64,000 nucleotides of DNA from Aestuariivita sp. (GCF_021404545.1 NZ_JAAWWD010000033.1:124001-188000), one strand, 5' to 3'; numbered from the stretch's first letter, positions 52,312-61,221 are shown. Made by a program: numbers and translations. The notes: generated by a model from the sequence alone, not told the origin.

Positions 52312-53184
52312 TCAGCGCTGGCCATAATAAAGGCCGACGACATGTTCGGCCTCGGCAAAAAAGAGCCAGCGCGAGATCAGGACGCCCGCGATATGGCTGA
52401 TGACGGCGACACCGGCCAGCGTATGGTTGAACGTCATCGTCAGGATCACCAACGGGATCGCAAAGGCGAAGAGCACCGCAACCAGCCGCAGAAGCTTGGC
52501 GTGGCTGCGCGCCACCACAAAGACCATCTCACGCGTGAGGTAATTTGAGCCGGTATGCGGCGGCTCGAACGCGCGTGGCGTACCGATGGGCCCCAGCCCC
52601 GTGGCGGTGGCCAGCGATGTGCCCGAGCGCTCCAGCGCCCGCTCGCCCGCGATCCACCAGGCCAGTTGCAGGGCGGCGACGATGCAGAGCAGGATGCGGG
52701 CCCAGTCGATCTGCCCCGCCAGGAGCGCACCGCCTGCTGCGGAATAACTCAGGAACAGCATAGGTGTGATCGGCGTGTTCCAGCGCGGCACGGTCTTGAG
52801 TTGGGTATAGATCATCGAGGTGGTGAGCACGGTCGCAACGCTCAACACCGCGCCGATCATACCTAGGGCCATCCAGTGGGTATCAAAAAACACCCGGCCC
52901 AGCCCGACAAGGCCCATCACCACCAGCGCGCCCACAGCGCACCATGCCTCCCGCGAAAGCCAGCTTGAGCGCCATTGCGTGAACGCCTTGAGTGCCCGTT
53001 CAGGATGGCCGAGGTGAAAGGTGGAGGCCATCAGCCCGCCCACCGCCAACAGATAGGCAAGCGCGAAAAAGACGAACGCGACCCAACCGGTTGATCCGGG
53101 ATAGCCGAGCCCCAGAAAGAACAGCAGGCCGAATCCCAGCCCCGAAAGGGTGGTAAACAGAATGACAGAAGGGGCTGGATGCAT
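52312..53184 (-). CDS. soeC: Membrane anchor subunit of sulfite dehydrogenase (SoeC, DmsC family)
   Basis: 290 residues, about eight hydrophobic segments (SVILFTTLSGLGFGLLFFLGL, WVAFVFFALAYLLAVGGLM and more). DmsC-family subunits anchor the molybdenum and iron-sulfur subunits to the membrane and pass electrons to quinone. HLGHPERALKAFTQWRSSWLSREAW is the conserved loop. Start at 53184, one base after soeB; the last gene of the tauR-soeC unit. Assigned to Soe rather than Dms by its genomic context with xsc and absence of a Tat signal on the catalytic subunit. Confidence 0.9.
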   Translation of the reverse strand: MHPAPSVILFTTLSGLGFGLLFFLGLGYPGSTGWVAFVFFALAYLLAVGGLMASTFHLGHPERALKAFTQWRSSWLSREAWCAVGALVVMGLVGLGRVFFDTHWMALGMIGAVLSVATVLTTSMIYTQLKTVPRWNTPITPMLFLSYSAAGGALLAGQIDWARILLCIVAALQLAWWIAGERALERSGTSLATATGLGPIGTPRAFEPPHTGSNYLTREMVFVVARSHAKLLRLVAVLFAFAIPLVILTMTFNHTLAGVAVISHIAGVLISRWLFFAEAEHVVGLYYGQR

Positions 53185-53185
53185 C

Positions 53186-53959
53186 TCAGCGCCCGCCGGT
53201 CTTGTTACCGTCGATCTGGCCCAGTGTCCGGTCAAGCCAGCCCAGAAAGCCCTTCGGTTCTTCGGCAATGGGGGTCAGCAGCGGGGGCGCGCCGCTGACT
53301 TTCATCTCCAGCGTGTCCTTGGGGCGGGGCGGCAGGTATTTGTTGACCGGCTTTGTGCCCTGCTCGGGCATCAGATCCATCCCGCCCCTCTCGGCAGTCA
53401 GTTTGGACACGTTGGAAGAGGGATCCGCGAAATCTCCGAAATGGCGTGCCCCGGCCGGACACGTGCGCACGCAGGCCGGTTCACGGTCTTCCTCGGGCAG
53501 GTTCTCGTTATAGATGCGGTCGACGCAAAGTGTGCATTTCTTCATCACCTTTTCGGCGCTGTCCATCTCACGCGCACCGTATGGGCACGCCCAGGCACAT
53601 AGGCCACAGCCGATGCAGTCGGCCTCGTTGACCAGAACGATCCCGTCCTCAGCGCGCTTGTAGCTGGCGCCGGTAGGGCAGACGGTTACGCAGGGCGCGT
53701 CTTCGCAATGCAGGCAGGATTTGGGGAAATGAATGAGTTGGGCGGCCCCCTCCTCGGGCTGCACCTCGTAAGAGTGGACCCGGTTAAGGAACGTGCCCGT
53801 CGGATCGGCGCCGTAAGGGTCCTGATCGCTGAGCGGCGCACCGTAGTTCTCGGTGTTCCAGCCTTTGCAGGAGATCACGCAGGCATGACAGCCGACACAG
53901 GTATCCAGGTCGATCACAAGGCCCAGTTTGCGGTCGGTTTTTTCGGGAAGAAGGGTCAT
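53186..53959 (-). CDS. soeB: Iron-sulfur subunit of sulfite dehydrogenase (SoeB)
   Basis: 257 residues with four [4Fe-4S] motifs: CVGCHACVISC, CLHCEDAPCVTVCPTGA, CIGCGLCAWACPYG and CTLCVDRIY with CVRTCPAGA. The C-terminal 70 residues (KYLPPRPKDTLEMKVSGAPPL onwards) form a tail beyond the clusters. It carries electrons from the molybdenum subunit to SoeC and quinone. Start at 53959 overlaps the small membrane gene by ATGA. Typical DmsB/NrfC fold; the Soe name follows from context. Confidence 0.92.
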   Translation of the reverse strand: MTLLPEKTDRKLGLVIDLDTCVGCHACVISCKGWNTENYGAPLSDQDPYGADPTGTFLNRVHSYEVQPEEGAAQLIHFPKSCLHCEDAPCVTVCPTGASYKRAEDGIVLVNEADCIGCGLCAWACPYGAREMDSAEKVMKKCTLCVDRIYNENLPEEDREPACVRTCPAGARHFGDFADPSSNVSKLTAERGGMDLMPEQGTKPVNKYLPPRPKDTLEMKVSGAPPLLTPIAEEPKGFLGWLDRTLGQIDGNKTGGR

Positions 53960-54105
53960 GTCAGGCTTTCGTTCAGGGGCGGGGGGATGTGGACTACAGG
54001 CTCTTCCTTCGCGGGGTCCCATGTTGCGATGAACCAGACAAACGAGCCAAGGCTGAACGCGACGAACCCCAGGATCAACAGGAGGGTGCGGGTGCGGGCG
54101 TTCAT
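53956..54105 (-). CDS. 49-residue single-pass membrane protein inside the soe operon
   Basis: A short gene between soeA and soeB: MNARTRTLLLILGFVAFSLG, then SFVWFIATWDPAKEEPVV and a Pro-rich end. One membrane helix near the N-terminus preceded by two Arg (inside) and followed by an acidic, Pro-rich outer tail. The ATG overlaps the soeA stop (ATGA) and its own TGA overlaps the soeB start (ATGA), so it is exactly fitted into the translationally coupled operon. It may be an assembly or stabilising subunit for the membrane-bound sulfite dehydrogenase. I do not know a named family. Confidence 0.82.
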   Translation of the reverse strand: MNARTRTLLLILGFVAFSLGSFVWFIATWDPAKEEPVVHIPPPLNESLT

Positions 54106-56969
54106 GATCCGATTTTCCATGTCAGGGATTTGGGGCCGGTGCCCACAGGCGAGGCGATTGGTGGGAAAGCAGGTTGTGCCTCTGCCGGGGCGTGTGCTTT
54201 TTCAAGGCGGACCTTGAGGTCGAACCAGGCGGCCTGTCCGGTGATCGGATCGGAATTGGCCCAACGCAGCCCGTCGCCTTTCGGGGGTAACAGCTCATGA
54301 ATAAGGTGGTTAAGCAAGAAGCCCCGGGTGGCTTCGGGGGCATCGGTCTCCAGCGCCCAAGCGCCTTTGCGTTTGCCGATGGCGTTCCAGGTCCAGACGG
54401 TATTGGCGTTGAGCGCGGCCATATGCATCACCGGGACGGTGATCTCTCCGTGTGGTGAGGTGACACGGACCCAGTCGCCGTCTTCAAGGTCGTTCTCCCG
54501 CATCAGGTTGGTGGGCAGGTAGAGCGGATTGTGCCCGTGAAGCTGGCGCAGCCACGCGTTCTGGGTGCCCCAGCTGTGATACATTGCCATTGGGCGCTGG
54601 GTGAGCGCGGTGATGGGAAACTCTTCGCCTTTGTTATCGCCCTCGGTGTCGTACCAGATGGGCAGCGGGTCGAAATATGCCTTGATCCGGTCGCGCAAAT
54701 GGTCGGGGGGCTGGCGCTGCCCATGCCCTTCGGCTGCCAGTTGGAAGCGGCGCAGGGGTTCCACATAAAGGTTGAAGAGATAGGGTTGCGGGCTGTCATA
54801 GAGCCCCAGCTTTACCGCCCAATCCTGGTAGGCCGCGTTCCAGGGTTTGTAATATTGCGCGGCGTCGGGGATGTGGGAGGTCCAGAAACCCCCGTTTTCG
54901 ACGTATTTATCGAGCTGTTCGGGGTTCGGTGACCCCCTTCCTCCGACGTTGTCGTCGGAAGAGGTCCCACCCACCCCCGAACCTTCCGGGGGCTTGCGCC
55001 AACCGGCCAGCGGCCCGATGCCGGGTTTGCGCTGGTGGTTGACGATGTAATCGGCGTAATCGGTGTATTTGGCGTGGCCATCCGCGTCGGTGAAGCCGGG
55101 CAGTTTCATCTTGTTGGCGAGCTGGATCAGCACGGTCTGGAACCCGCGCACATCGCGGTCGGGTTCGATCACCGGCCAGCGGATCGCGTCGGCGGCGGCA
55201 TCTGCCTCACAGATCGGGCGGTCGAGCAGCGAGATGCAGTCGTGGCGTTCCAGATAGGTGGTATCGGGCAGGATGAGGTCGGCATAGCCGACCATCTCGG
55301 AGCTATAGGCATCCGAGTAGATGATGTGCGGGATAACGTAGTCGCCCTTGTCATCCCTGTCGGTCAGCATGTCGATAACACCACGCGTGTTCATCGACGA
55401 GTTCCACGACATATTCGCCATATACATGAAGAGCGTGTCGATCTTGTAGGGATCGCCAGCGTAGGCATTTGAGATTACCATGTGCATCAGGCCATGGGCC
55501 GACATCGGATTTTCCCAGGTAAAGGCCTTGTCTATCCGCGCCGCGCTGCCGTCGTCCCTTAGGGCCAGATCGTCGGGTCCGTGAACAAAGCCAAGATGCG
55601 GGCCGTCGAGCGGGCCGTCGGGTGTGGCGTGGCAATGGGGTTTTGGATGCGCTTCGGCGGGTTTGGGATAGGGCGGTTTAAACCGGAAGCCGCCGGGCAC
55701 CTCAACCGTTCCCAGGATGATTTGCAGCACATGTAGCGCGCGGCATGTTTGAAATCCGTTGGCATGGGCGGAGATACCCCGCATCGCATGAAACGAGACC
55801 GGCCTGCCTGTCATGGTTTTATGCGTCTCGCCTCGGAAGTCGGTCCAAGCGCGGTCCAGCTCGAATGCCTCGTCGAAGGCGACGCGCGCCAGTTCGGCGG
55901 CAATCGCCCGGATGCGCGCGGCGGGGATGCCGCACCGTTCGGCCACAGCCTCGGGTGCATATTGCGGATCGAGGTACTTCTCCGCCATCAGATGAAAGAC
56001 CGGGCGATGGGTCAGGCCCGCGTGGCGGTAAGTGGCGGACAGATCGGGGCGCACGCCCTTTTGATCGAACGGGGTGAGTTTGCCGGTTTCGCGGTCGATC
56101 ACCAGGCTCTTGCCCTTCTCATCGCGCAGCAAGAGCCCATATTCGGAGGATTTGGTGTCTGCATTGACCAGGCAGGGCGCATTGGTGAACCGTGCCAGAT
56201 AATCGAGATCGATCCGCCCGGCTTTCATCAACGCGTGGATCAGCGACAGGATAAACAGCCCATCGGTGCCCGGCGTGATGCCCACCCAATCATCGGCCAC
56301 GGCGTTATAGCCGGTGCGGATGGGGTTCACGCCGATCACGCGGGCGCCACGGGCCTTGATCCTGCCGATCCCCATCTTGATGGGGTTGCTGTCGTGATCC
56401 TCGGCCACGCCGAAAAGCATGAAAAGCTTGGTATAGTCCCAATCGGGCTGACCGAACTCCCAAAATGCGCCACCCATCGTATAGATGCCGGCCGCTGCCA
56501 TGTTGACCGAACAGAAGCCGCCATGGGCCGCATAGTTCGGCGTTCCGAAGTTCTGTGCCCAGAACGACGTGAACGATTGCGACTGATCGCGTCCGGTAAA
56601 GAAGGCAAGCTTTTCCGGGTTGGTCTTGCGGAGAGGTTCCAGCCAGCTCACGGCGAGGTCAAGCGCTTCGTCCCAGCTGATTTCCTCGAATTCGCCAGAT
56701 CCGCGTGGACCGACACGTTTGAGTGGTGCGCGCAGCCGCGACGGCGCGTTGACCTGCATGATCCCCGCCGACCCTTTGGCGCACAGAACGCCCTTGTTCA
56801 CCGGATGATCGCGATTGCCTTCGATATAGGCGACCTGTTTCTTGCCATCGGGCCCGTCCTTGAGATGGACGTTGATGCCACAGCGGCAGGCGCACATATA
56901 GCAGGTGGTCTTGCGCACCTCGTCCGAGACATGGGGCGACAGGTCCAGTTTTGGTTGGCGATGGGCCAT
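54102..56969 (-). CDS. soeA: Molybdopterin catalytic subunit of sulfite dehydrogenase (SoeA)
   Basis: 955 residues of the DMSO-reductase superfamily. N-terminal [4Fe-4S] site Cys23, Cys26, Cys30 and Cys63 (CYMCACRCG, GVLCAKG); likely Mo ligand Cys in AAHGGFCSVNMAAAG; C-terminal cofactor domain near SHGEITVPVMHM and LNHLIHELLPPKG. No Tat signal peptide, so it works on the cytoplasmic face, as SoeABC does, oxidising sulfite to sulfate with quinone as acceptor. An odd Gly/Asp-rich insertion near residue 670 is encoded by a palindromic element. Start at 56969 fits homologues; 39 upstream codons rejected. Confidence 0.9.
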   Translation of the reverse strand: MAHRQPKLDLSPHVSDEVRKTTCYMCACRCGINVHLKDGPDGKKQVAYIEGNRDHPVNKGVLCAKGSAGIMQVNAPSRLRAPLKRVGPRGSGEFEEISWDEALDLAVSWLEPLRKTNPEKLAFFTGRDQSQSFTSFWAQNFGTPNYAAHGGFCSVNMAAAGIYTMGGAFWEFGQPDWDYTKLFMLFGVAEDHDSNPIKMGIGRIKARGARVIGVNPIRTGYNAVADDWVGITPGTDGLFILSLIHALMKAGRIDLDYLARFTNAPCLVNADTKSSEYGLLLRDEKGKSLVIDRETGKLTPFDQKGVRPDLSATYRHAGLTHRPVFHLMAEKYLDPQYAPEAVAERCGIPAARIRAIAAELARVAFDEAFELDRAWTDFRGETHKTMTGRPVSFHAMRGISAHANGFQTCRALHVLQIILGTVEVPGGFRFKPPYPKPAEAHPKPHCHATPDGPLDGPHLGFVHGPDDLALRDDGSAARIDKAFTWENPMSAHGLMHMVISNAYAGDPYKIDTLFMYMANMSWNSSMNTRGVIDMLTDRDDKGDYVIPHIIYSDAYSSEMVGYADLILPDTTYLERHDCISLLDRPICEADAAADAIRWPVIEPDRDVRGFQTVLIQLANKMKLPGFTDADGHAKYTDYADYIVNHQRKPGIGPLAGWRKPPEGSGVGGTSSDDNVGGRGSPNPEQLDKYVENGGFWTSHIPDAAQYYKPWNAAYQDWAVKLGLYDSPQPYLFNLYVEPLRRFQLAAEGHGQRQPPDHLRDRIKAYFDPLPIWYDTEGDNKGEEFPITALTQRPMAMYHSWGTQNAWLRQLHGHNPLYLPTNLMRENDLEDGDWVRVTSPHGEITVPVMHMAALNANTVWTWNAIGKRKGAWALETDAPEATRGFLLNHLIHELLPPKGDGLRWANSDPITGQAAWFDLKVRLEKAHAPAEAQPAFPPIASPVGTGPKSLTWKIGS
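54923..54983. repeat. Palindromic element inserted in the soeA reading frame
   Basis: About 61 bases flanked by GGTTCGG and CCGAACC, with a central 7-bp stem TCCGACG / CGTCGGA around four bases and imperfect homologous arms (CCCCCTTCC against GGAAGAGGT on the other side). It encodes the run GVGGTSSDDNVGGRGS in SoeA, between WRKPPEGS and PNPEQLDKY. Its form is that of an in-frame mobile palindrome like those described in Rickettsia. Whether copies exist elsewhere in the genome is not seen in this window. Confidence 0.65.
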
Positions 56970-57092
56970 GCTCTCTCCCTCAGGCTGTCTGGACGCTTGA
57001 CCAGATCTGGCAGGCTGGCAAGAATTTTCCGCTTTTGGCCCGCCAGTTGGAATATTGGATTTCATTTTCCTGAAAGGGAAGGGCAATCGACC

Positions 57093-57848
57093 TCATGCGC
57101 CGACCCCCAGACGGATCAGTCCGACGGTCGCCAGCCCGATCAAGAGCGTGAGGCAGACGGGTTTGTAATACCCCTCCCATCGCGGGGTGAAGAGCGCCTT
57201 GCCCAAAAACACGCCTGCCAGCGTCGGGAGAATCAACAGAACCCCGCGTGTGGCCGATTGTGCGGTCATCGTACCGACAAGCAGATGTGTCATCAGGCCG
57301 ATGCAGCCCGCGCCCAGCATGTAGATGTTGAGCGTGCCGCGCATCCGGCGGGCGGGCAGGTCGCGCACCATGGCATAAAGGGCGATCAGCATACCCCCCG
57401 CGCCCGCGATGCCGGTGATGATCCCCGCCGAGAGGCCCGTGGCCGCGGTGCCGGGTCCGGTGGCGAGGATCGGCAGGCGCAGCCGCATCAACTGGGCCAG
57501 CGCCAATACGATCAGCACCGACAGCGCTGCGGTCTTGGACGCCACCGGATCAATCGCAAGCGAAATCAGCAAACCCAAGGGCAACCCGATGGAGGAGGCC
57601 AGGATCAGCGTCAGCGCCGTTCGACGGTCTGCATCGGCCCAGCCACCTTTCATCAAAATAACGGAGGCTGACATTTCCAGAAACCAAAAGACCGGGATCA
57701 ACTGGATTGGCGGGATCGCCACGGCCAGCATGGCCATCGCCAAAGCCGAGAGGCCAAAGCCCGCGAACCCGCGCACGGCCCCCGCCAGAAAACAGGCACA
57801 GACCGCAAATGCGGCCACACCGGGCGAGAGGCCCAGCAGGTCGTTCAT
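57093..57848 (-). CDS. tauE: TauE/SafE-type sulfite exporter (TSUP family)
   Basis: 251 residues from the ATG at 57848, 19 bases after xsc. Eight or so membrane helices with the TSUP hallmarks: AFAVCACFLAGAVRGFAGFGLSALAMAML and GLSAGIITGIAGAGGMLIALYAM, two inverted copies of a Gly-rich loop. Beside xsc and soe genes the most likely substrate is sulfite or sulfate released by sulfonate breakdown, exported to avoid toxicity. Family members also carry sulfoacetate or other anions, so the substrate is an inference from context. Confidence 0.87.
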   Translation of the reverse strand: MNDLLGLSPGVAAFAVCACFLAGAVRGFAGFGLSALAMAMLAVAIPPIQLIPVFWFLEMSASVILMKGGWADADRRTALTLILASSIGLPLGLLISLAIDPVASKTAALSVLIVLALAQLMRLRLPILATGPGTAATGLSAGIITGIAGAGGMLIALYAMVRDLPARRMRGTLNIYMLGAGCIGLMTHLLVGTMTAQSATRGVLLILPTLAGVFLGKALFTPRWEGYYKPVCLTLLIGLATVGLIRLGVGA

Positions 57849-57867
57849 ACGGTGGCCTGCATTTGGA

Positions 57868-59646
57868 TCATACCACTTGCGGGCGCATATCCGCAGGATC
57901 GATGCCCGCCACGGCAACCGGCTTTTTCATTGCATCACGACGGAACGGCTCACCAAGCTCCTGATTGATCATCGCCTCGATCAGGGTGGTTCTGCCATGG
58001 TTCATTTGATTGTCGATGGCCTTGTTGAGCGCCGCTGTCAGCTCCTCCATGGTGCGGGCCACGACACCCTCCAGACCGCAGGCCTTGGCGATCCCGGCAT
58101 AGGAGACCTCCTGATCCAGCTCGGTGCCGACGAAGTTGTCGTCGAACCACAGGGTGGAGTTCCGTTTCTCGGCCCCCCACTGATAGTTGCGGAACACGAT
58201 TTGGGTGATCGCGGGCCATTCGCCCCGGCCAATCGCTGTCAGCTCGTTGACCGCGATGCCGAACGCGCCGTCGCCTGCAAAGCCCACCACGGGTACCTCG
58301 GGCTGACCGATCTTGGCGCCCACGATGGCGGGCAAGCCATAGCCGCACGGCCCGAAAAGACCAGGGGCGAGGTATTTTCGCCCTGTGTCAAAATCCGGGT
58401 ACGCGTTGCCGATAGCACAGTTATTGCCGATATCCGAACTGATGATTGCCTCGCGCGGCAGCGCGCTTTGGATCGCGCGCCAGGCCATGCGGGGGCTCAT
58501 CCAATCGGGTTTGTCGGCCCGCGCGCGCTGGTTCCAGGTGGTGCCGGGATCGTCCTCTTCGTGATCCATGGAGCTCAGTTCCTGCGCCCAGGCCGATTTT
58601 GTCTGAGAGATCTTGGCCCTTCGCGCGGCCCGGCCCGCATCGCCTGCGGTCCCGCTGAGACCGGCGAGGATGCCTTTGGCCACCTTGGCCGCGTCGCCCA
58701 CGATGCCCACAGTCACTTTCTTGGTCAGGCCGATGCGGTTGGGGTTGATATCGACCTGGATGATCTTGGCCTGGGCGGGCCAGTACTCCATCCCGTATCC
58801 CGGCAGGGTCGAGAACGGGTTGAGCCGCGTGCCAAGGCACAGCACCACATCGGCCTCTTTGATCAACTGCATGCCCGCCTTGGAGCCGTTATAGCCCAAA
58901 GGCCCCGCAAACAGCGGATGCGCGCCGGGAAAGGCATCATTGTGCTGATAGCCCACGCAGACCGGCGCATCGAGCCGTTCGGCCAGCGCGATGGATGCCT
59001 CGATGCCGCCCTGTGACAGGACCACGCCCGCGCCGTTCAGAATCACAGGGTTCTTGGCTTCCGACAAAAGGGCAGAGGCTTTGGCCACCGAGTTTTCGCC
59101 CCCCGGAGAGGCCTCGAACGCAATTGGTTCCGGGATCTCGATATCGACGACCTGGGTCCAGAAATCGCGCGGGATGTTGATCTGCGCTGGACCCGACAGG
59201 CGTTTGGCCTGGCTGATCGCACGGGTCAGCACTTCGCCCACGCGGGAGGGGTCGCGCACCTCTTCCTGATAGGCGACCATATCCTCAAAGAGCTTCATCT
59301 GCTCGACTTCCTGGAACCCGCCCTGACCGATGGTCTTGTTGGCGGCCTGCGGCGTGACCAGCAAAAGCGGAGTGTGATTCCAGTAGGCGGTTTTGACGGC
59401 TGTGACGAAATTGGTGATGCCGGGTCCGTTCTGGGCGATCATCATAGACATCTTGCCGGTGGCGCGGGTGTATCCATCCGACATCATCCCGGCCGAACCC
59501 TCATGCGCGCAGTCCCAAAAGGTGATGCCCGCCGCTGGAAACAGATCCGAGATCGGCATCATGGCAGAGCCGATGATGCCAAAGGCATGCTCGATGCCGT
59601 GCCGCTGGAGGACTTTCACAAAGGCTTCTTCGGTGGTCATTTTCAT
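57868..59646 (-). CDS. xsc: Sulfoacetaldehyde acetyltransferase Xsc
   Basis: 592 residues, a thiamine diphosphate enzyme. The opening MKMTTEEAFVKVLQRHGIEHAFGIIGSAMMPISDLFPAAGITFWDCAHEGSAGMMSDGYTRATG (activating Glu in AHEGS) and the cofactor motif GDGAFGIAVNELTAIGRGEWPAITQIVFRNYQWGAEKRN are characteristic of Xsc rather than acetolactate synthase. With phosphate it turns sulfoacetaldehyde into acetyl phosphate and sulfite, the desulfonation step in taurine and isethionate degradation. TauR-type sites lie before its start. No pta follows, unlike many relatives. Confidence 0.95.
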   Translation of the reverse strand: MKMTTEEAFVKVLQRHGIEHAFGIIGSAMMPISDLFPAAGITFWDCAHEGSAGMMSDGYTRATGKMSMMIAQNGPGITNFVTAVKTAYWNHTPLLLVTPQAANKTIGQGGFQEVEQMKLFEDMVAYQEEVRDPSRVGEVLTRAISQAKRLSGPAQINIPRDFWTQVVDIEIPEPIAFEASPGGENSVAKASALLSEAKNPVILNGAGVVLSQGGIEASIALAERLDAPVCVGYQHNDAFPGAHPLFAGPLGYNGSKAGMQLIKEADVVLCLGTRLNPFSTLPGYGMEYWPAQAKIIQVDINPNRIGLTKKVTVGIVGDAAKVAKGILAGLSGTAGDAGRAARRAKISQTKSAWAQELSSMDHEEDDPGTTWNQRARADKPDWMSPRMAWRAIQSALPREAIISSDIGNNCAIGNAYPDFDTGRKYLAPGLFGPCGYGLPAIVGAKIGQPEVPVVGFAGDGAFGIAVNELTAIGRGEWPAITQIVFRNYQWGAEKRNSTLWFDDNFVGTELDQEVSYAGIAKACGLEGVVARTMEELTAALNKAIDNQMNHGRTTLIEAMINQELGEPFRRDAMKKPVAVAGIDPADMRPQVV

Positions 59647-59710
59647 AGGCGTCTCTCCATCTCATTGGGCCCCGGACACCGGTTTGTCTAAGGCCCGGTG
59701 GGGGCGCGGG

Positions 59711-59743
59711 TTAGGGCCAAAGCCTGACCCCGCTTAGGTCCAG
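59711..59743 (-). promoter_or_regulatory. tauR: TauR-type sites upstream of xsc
   Basis: On the minus strand, CTGGACCTAA (59734-59743) matches the TauR consensus CTGGACYTAA exactly and TTGGCCCTAA (59711-59720) in 8 of 10 bases, same orientation, 23 bases apart, 65 bases before the xsc ATG. They lie just outside tauR's stop codon. TauR of Rhodobacter is known to bind direct repeats of this form. Confidence 0.72.
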
Positions 59744-59744
59744 T

Positions 59745-61208
59745 CTATGCCATCTCTTTCAGCCCTGCCGCCAGATGCGCTACGCCCTCGTCAATCCGCG
59801 AAGTCGGGATCGAGGAATAGGCCAGGCGATAGTAATGTCGCGGCCGATTGGCAGCCTCAAAGAACGGCGCGCCCGGTTCGATCAGAACAGACTTTTCGCG
59901 CAGCCGCAGGTCCAACTCGGCCGTGTCCACATGGGCAGGCGCCTCCATCCAGAGCGAGCTGCCACCATAAACGCCGCGCCCTGCGATCCTCAGCCCGTGC
60001 CGGGCAATCGCGGCCTCTACCATTTCGCGCCGCTCGTGCAGTGCCTTGGCGGTGCGCCGGATCTGGGCATCGTAATGGCCCAGCGACAGGAAATAGGCCG
60101 CCGTGCGCTGAACATGTCCCGGCGGGTGGCGCAGGACCTGCGCCCTGAGCGCGCGCGCTTCACGAATGAACGGCTCGGACCCCACGAGATAGCCCAGCCG
60201 CAGCCCGGGAAAGAGCGATTTGGAAAAGCTGCCCACATAGATGACACGCCCATCTTCATCGAGAGACTTAAGCGCCGGCGAGGGCGGACCGAGGAAAGAC
60301 ATCTCGAACTCGTAATCATCCTCGACAATCACGGCACCCAGATCATGCCCGCGCTTCAGGAGCGCCCGCCGCCGCTCCAGCGGCATGGTCGCTGTAGTGG
60401 GCGTTTGGTGACTGGGGGTGACAAAGACCACATCCGTTCGGTCCGGCAGGCAATCGGGTGGCAACCCATCGGAATCCACCCGCAGAGGCGTCAGCCCACA
60501 CTCCATCTTGTGCAGAATATCGCGCAGCGCGTGATAGCAGGGATCTTCGATGGCGGCGTGTTTGCCGCTCCCCAGCAACAGCTGCGCTGCGAGCCACAGC
60601 GCGTTTTGCGCGCCCAGTGTGATCAGGATCTCTTCGGGCCGCGCGACGATGCCCCGGCGTGGCAGGGTGTGGCGCGCGATGAACTCGATCAAGAGCGGAT
60701 CGTCCTGATCGTAATAATCCGTGGTCAGCGTGGTGAAGTCTCTCTGCCCCAACGCGCGCACCGCGCAAAGCCGCCAATTGGCATGATCAAAGAGCGTGGG
60801 ATCCGCCTGTCCATAGATGAAAGGATAGCGGAAATCCTGCCAGTTATCTGGTTTCCGGGGCGTATCTCCGCCAGTGAACCGATGTGCTAGCGCGCGCGAC
60901 CAATCGACCTTGTCGGTGGTTTTGGTCGTTGGCGCATAGGCGGGCGGGACGGGGGCGGTGTCGGAAACGAAGTATCCCGATCGCCCGCGCGAGGTGATAT
61001 AGTCATTCGCCAATAGTTCGGTATAGGCCAGCGTTACGGTGATCCGGCTGACCCCGAGATGGGCGGCGAGTTTCCGTGAGGACGGCAGCTTCTCCCCGCA
61101 ATGAAACCGGCCCGAAAGGATGCTCTGGGCAATCATCTCCTGGATCTGCGCCTGAAGCGTGCCGGGCCCATCTTGGCGAAGAAAGAATGTGTCGACCGAA
61201 ACAACCAT
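59745..61208 (-). CDS. tauR: Taurine-responsive MocR/GntR-type regulator TauR
   Basis: 487 residues from the ATG at 61208 (MVVSVDTFFLRQDG); 61229 or 61286 would add residues and overlap putative binding sites. A GntR winged helix (GTLQAQIQEMIAQSILSGRFHCGEKLPSSRKLAAHLGVSRITVTLAYTELLAN) is fused to an aminotransferase-fold domain with the PLP Lys in VIYVGSFSKSLFPGLRLGY. TauR activates taurine genes with PLP and taurine as co-factors. It lies upstream of xsc in the same direction, as in related tauR-xsc regions. Complete. Confidence 0.9.
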   Translation of the reverse strand: MVVSVDTFFLRQDGPGTLQAQIQEMIAQSILSGRFHCGEKLPSSRKLAAHLGVSRITVTLAYTELLANDYITSRGRSGYFVSDTAPVPPAYAPTTKTTDKVDWSRALAHRFTGGDTPRKPDNWQDFRYPFIYGQADPTLFDHANWRLCAVRALGQRDFTTLTTDYYDQDDPLLIEFIARHTLPRRGIVARPEEILITLGAQNALWLAAQLLLGSGKHAAIEDPCYHALRDILHKMECGLTPLRVDSDGLPPDCLPDRTDVVFVTPSHQTPTTATMPLERRRALLKRGHDLGAVIVEDDYEFEMSFLGPPSPALKSLDEDGRVIYVGSFSKSLFPGLRLGYLVGSEPFIREARALRAQVLRHPPGHVQRTAAYFLSLGHYDAQIRRTAKALHERREMVEAAIARHGLRIAGRGVYGGSSLWMEAPAHVDTAELDLRLREKSVLIEPGAPFFEAANRPRHYYRLAYSSIPTSRIDEGVAHLAAGLKEMA

Positions 61209-61221
61209 GTCACAGGATAGG

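Noticed and set aside
52312-56969. Interpretation of the molybdenum operon as DMSO reductase
   Set aside because: No Tat signal on the catalytic subunit and neighbours xsc, tauR and a sulfite exporter fit sulfite dehydrogenase SoeABC better; only biochemical data could settle it fully.
55749-57671. 640-codon open frame on the plus strand over soeA and tauE
   Set aside because: Antisense to two clearly homologous genes; the translation is rich in Arg, Gly and His with no recognisable domain. A typical mirror frame in high-GC DNA.
57409-59016. 535-codon plus-strand frame over xsc
   Set aside because: Antisense shadow of Xsc, whose motifs are unmistakable.
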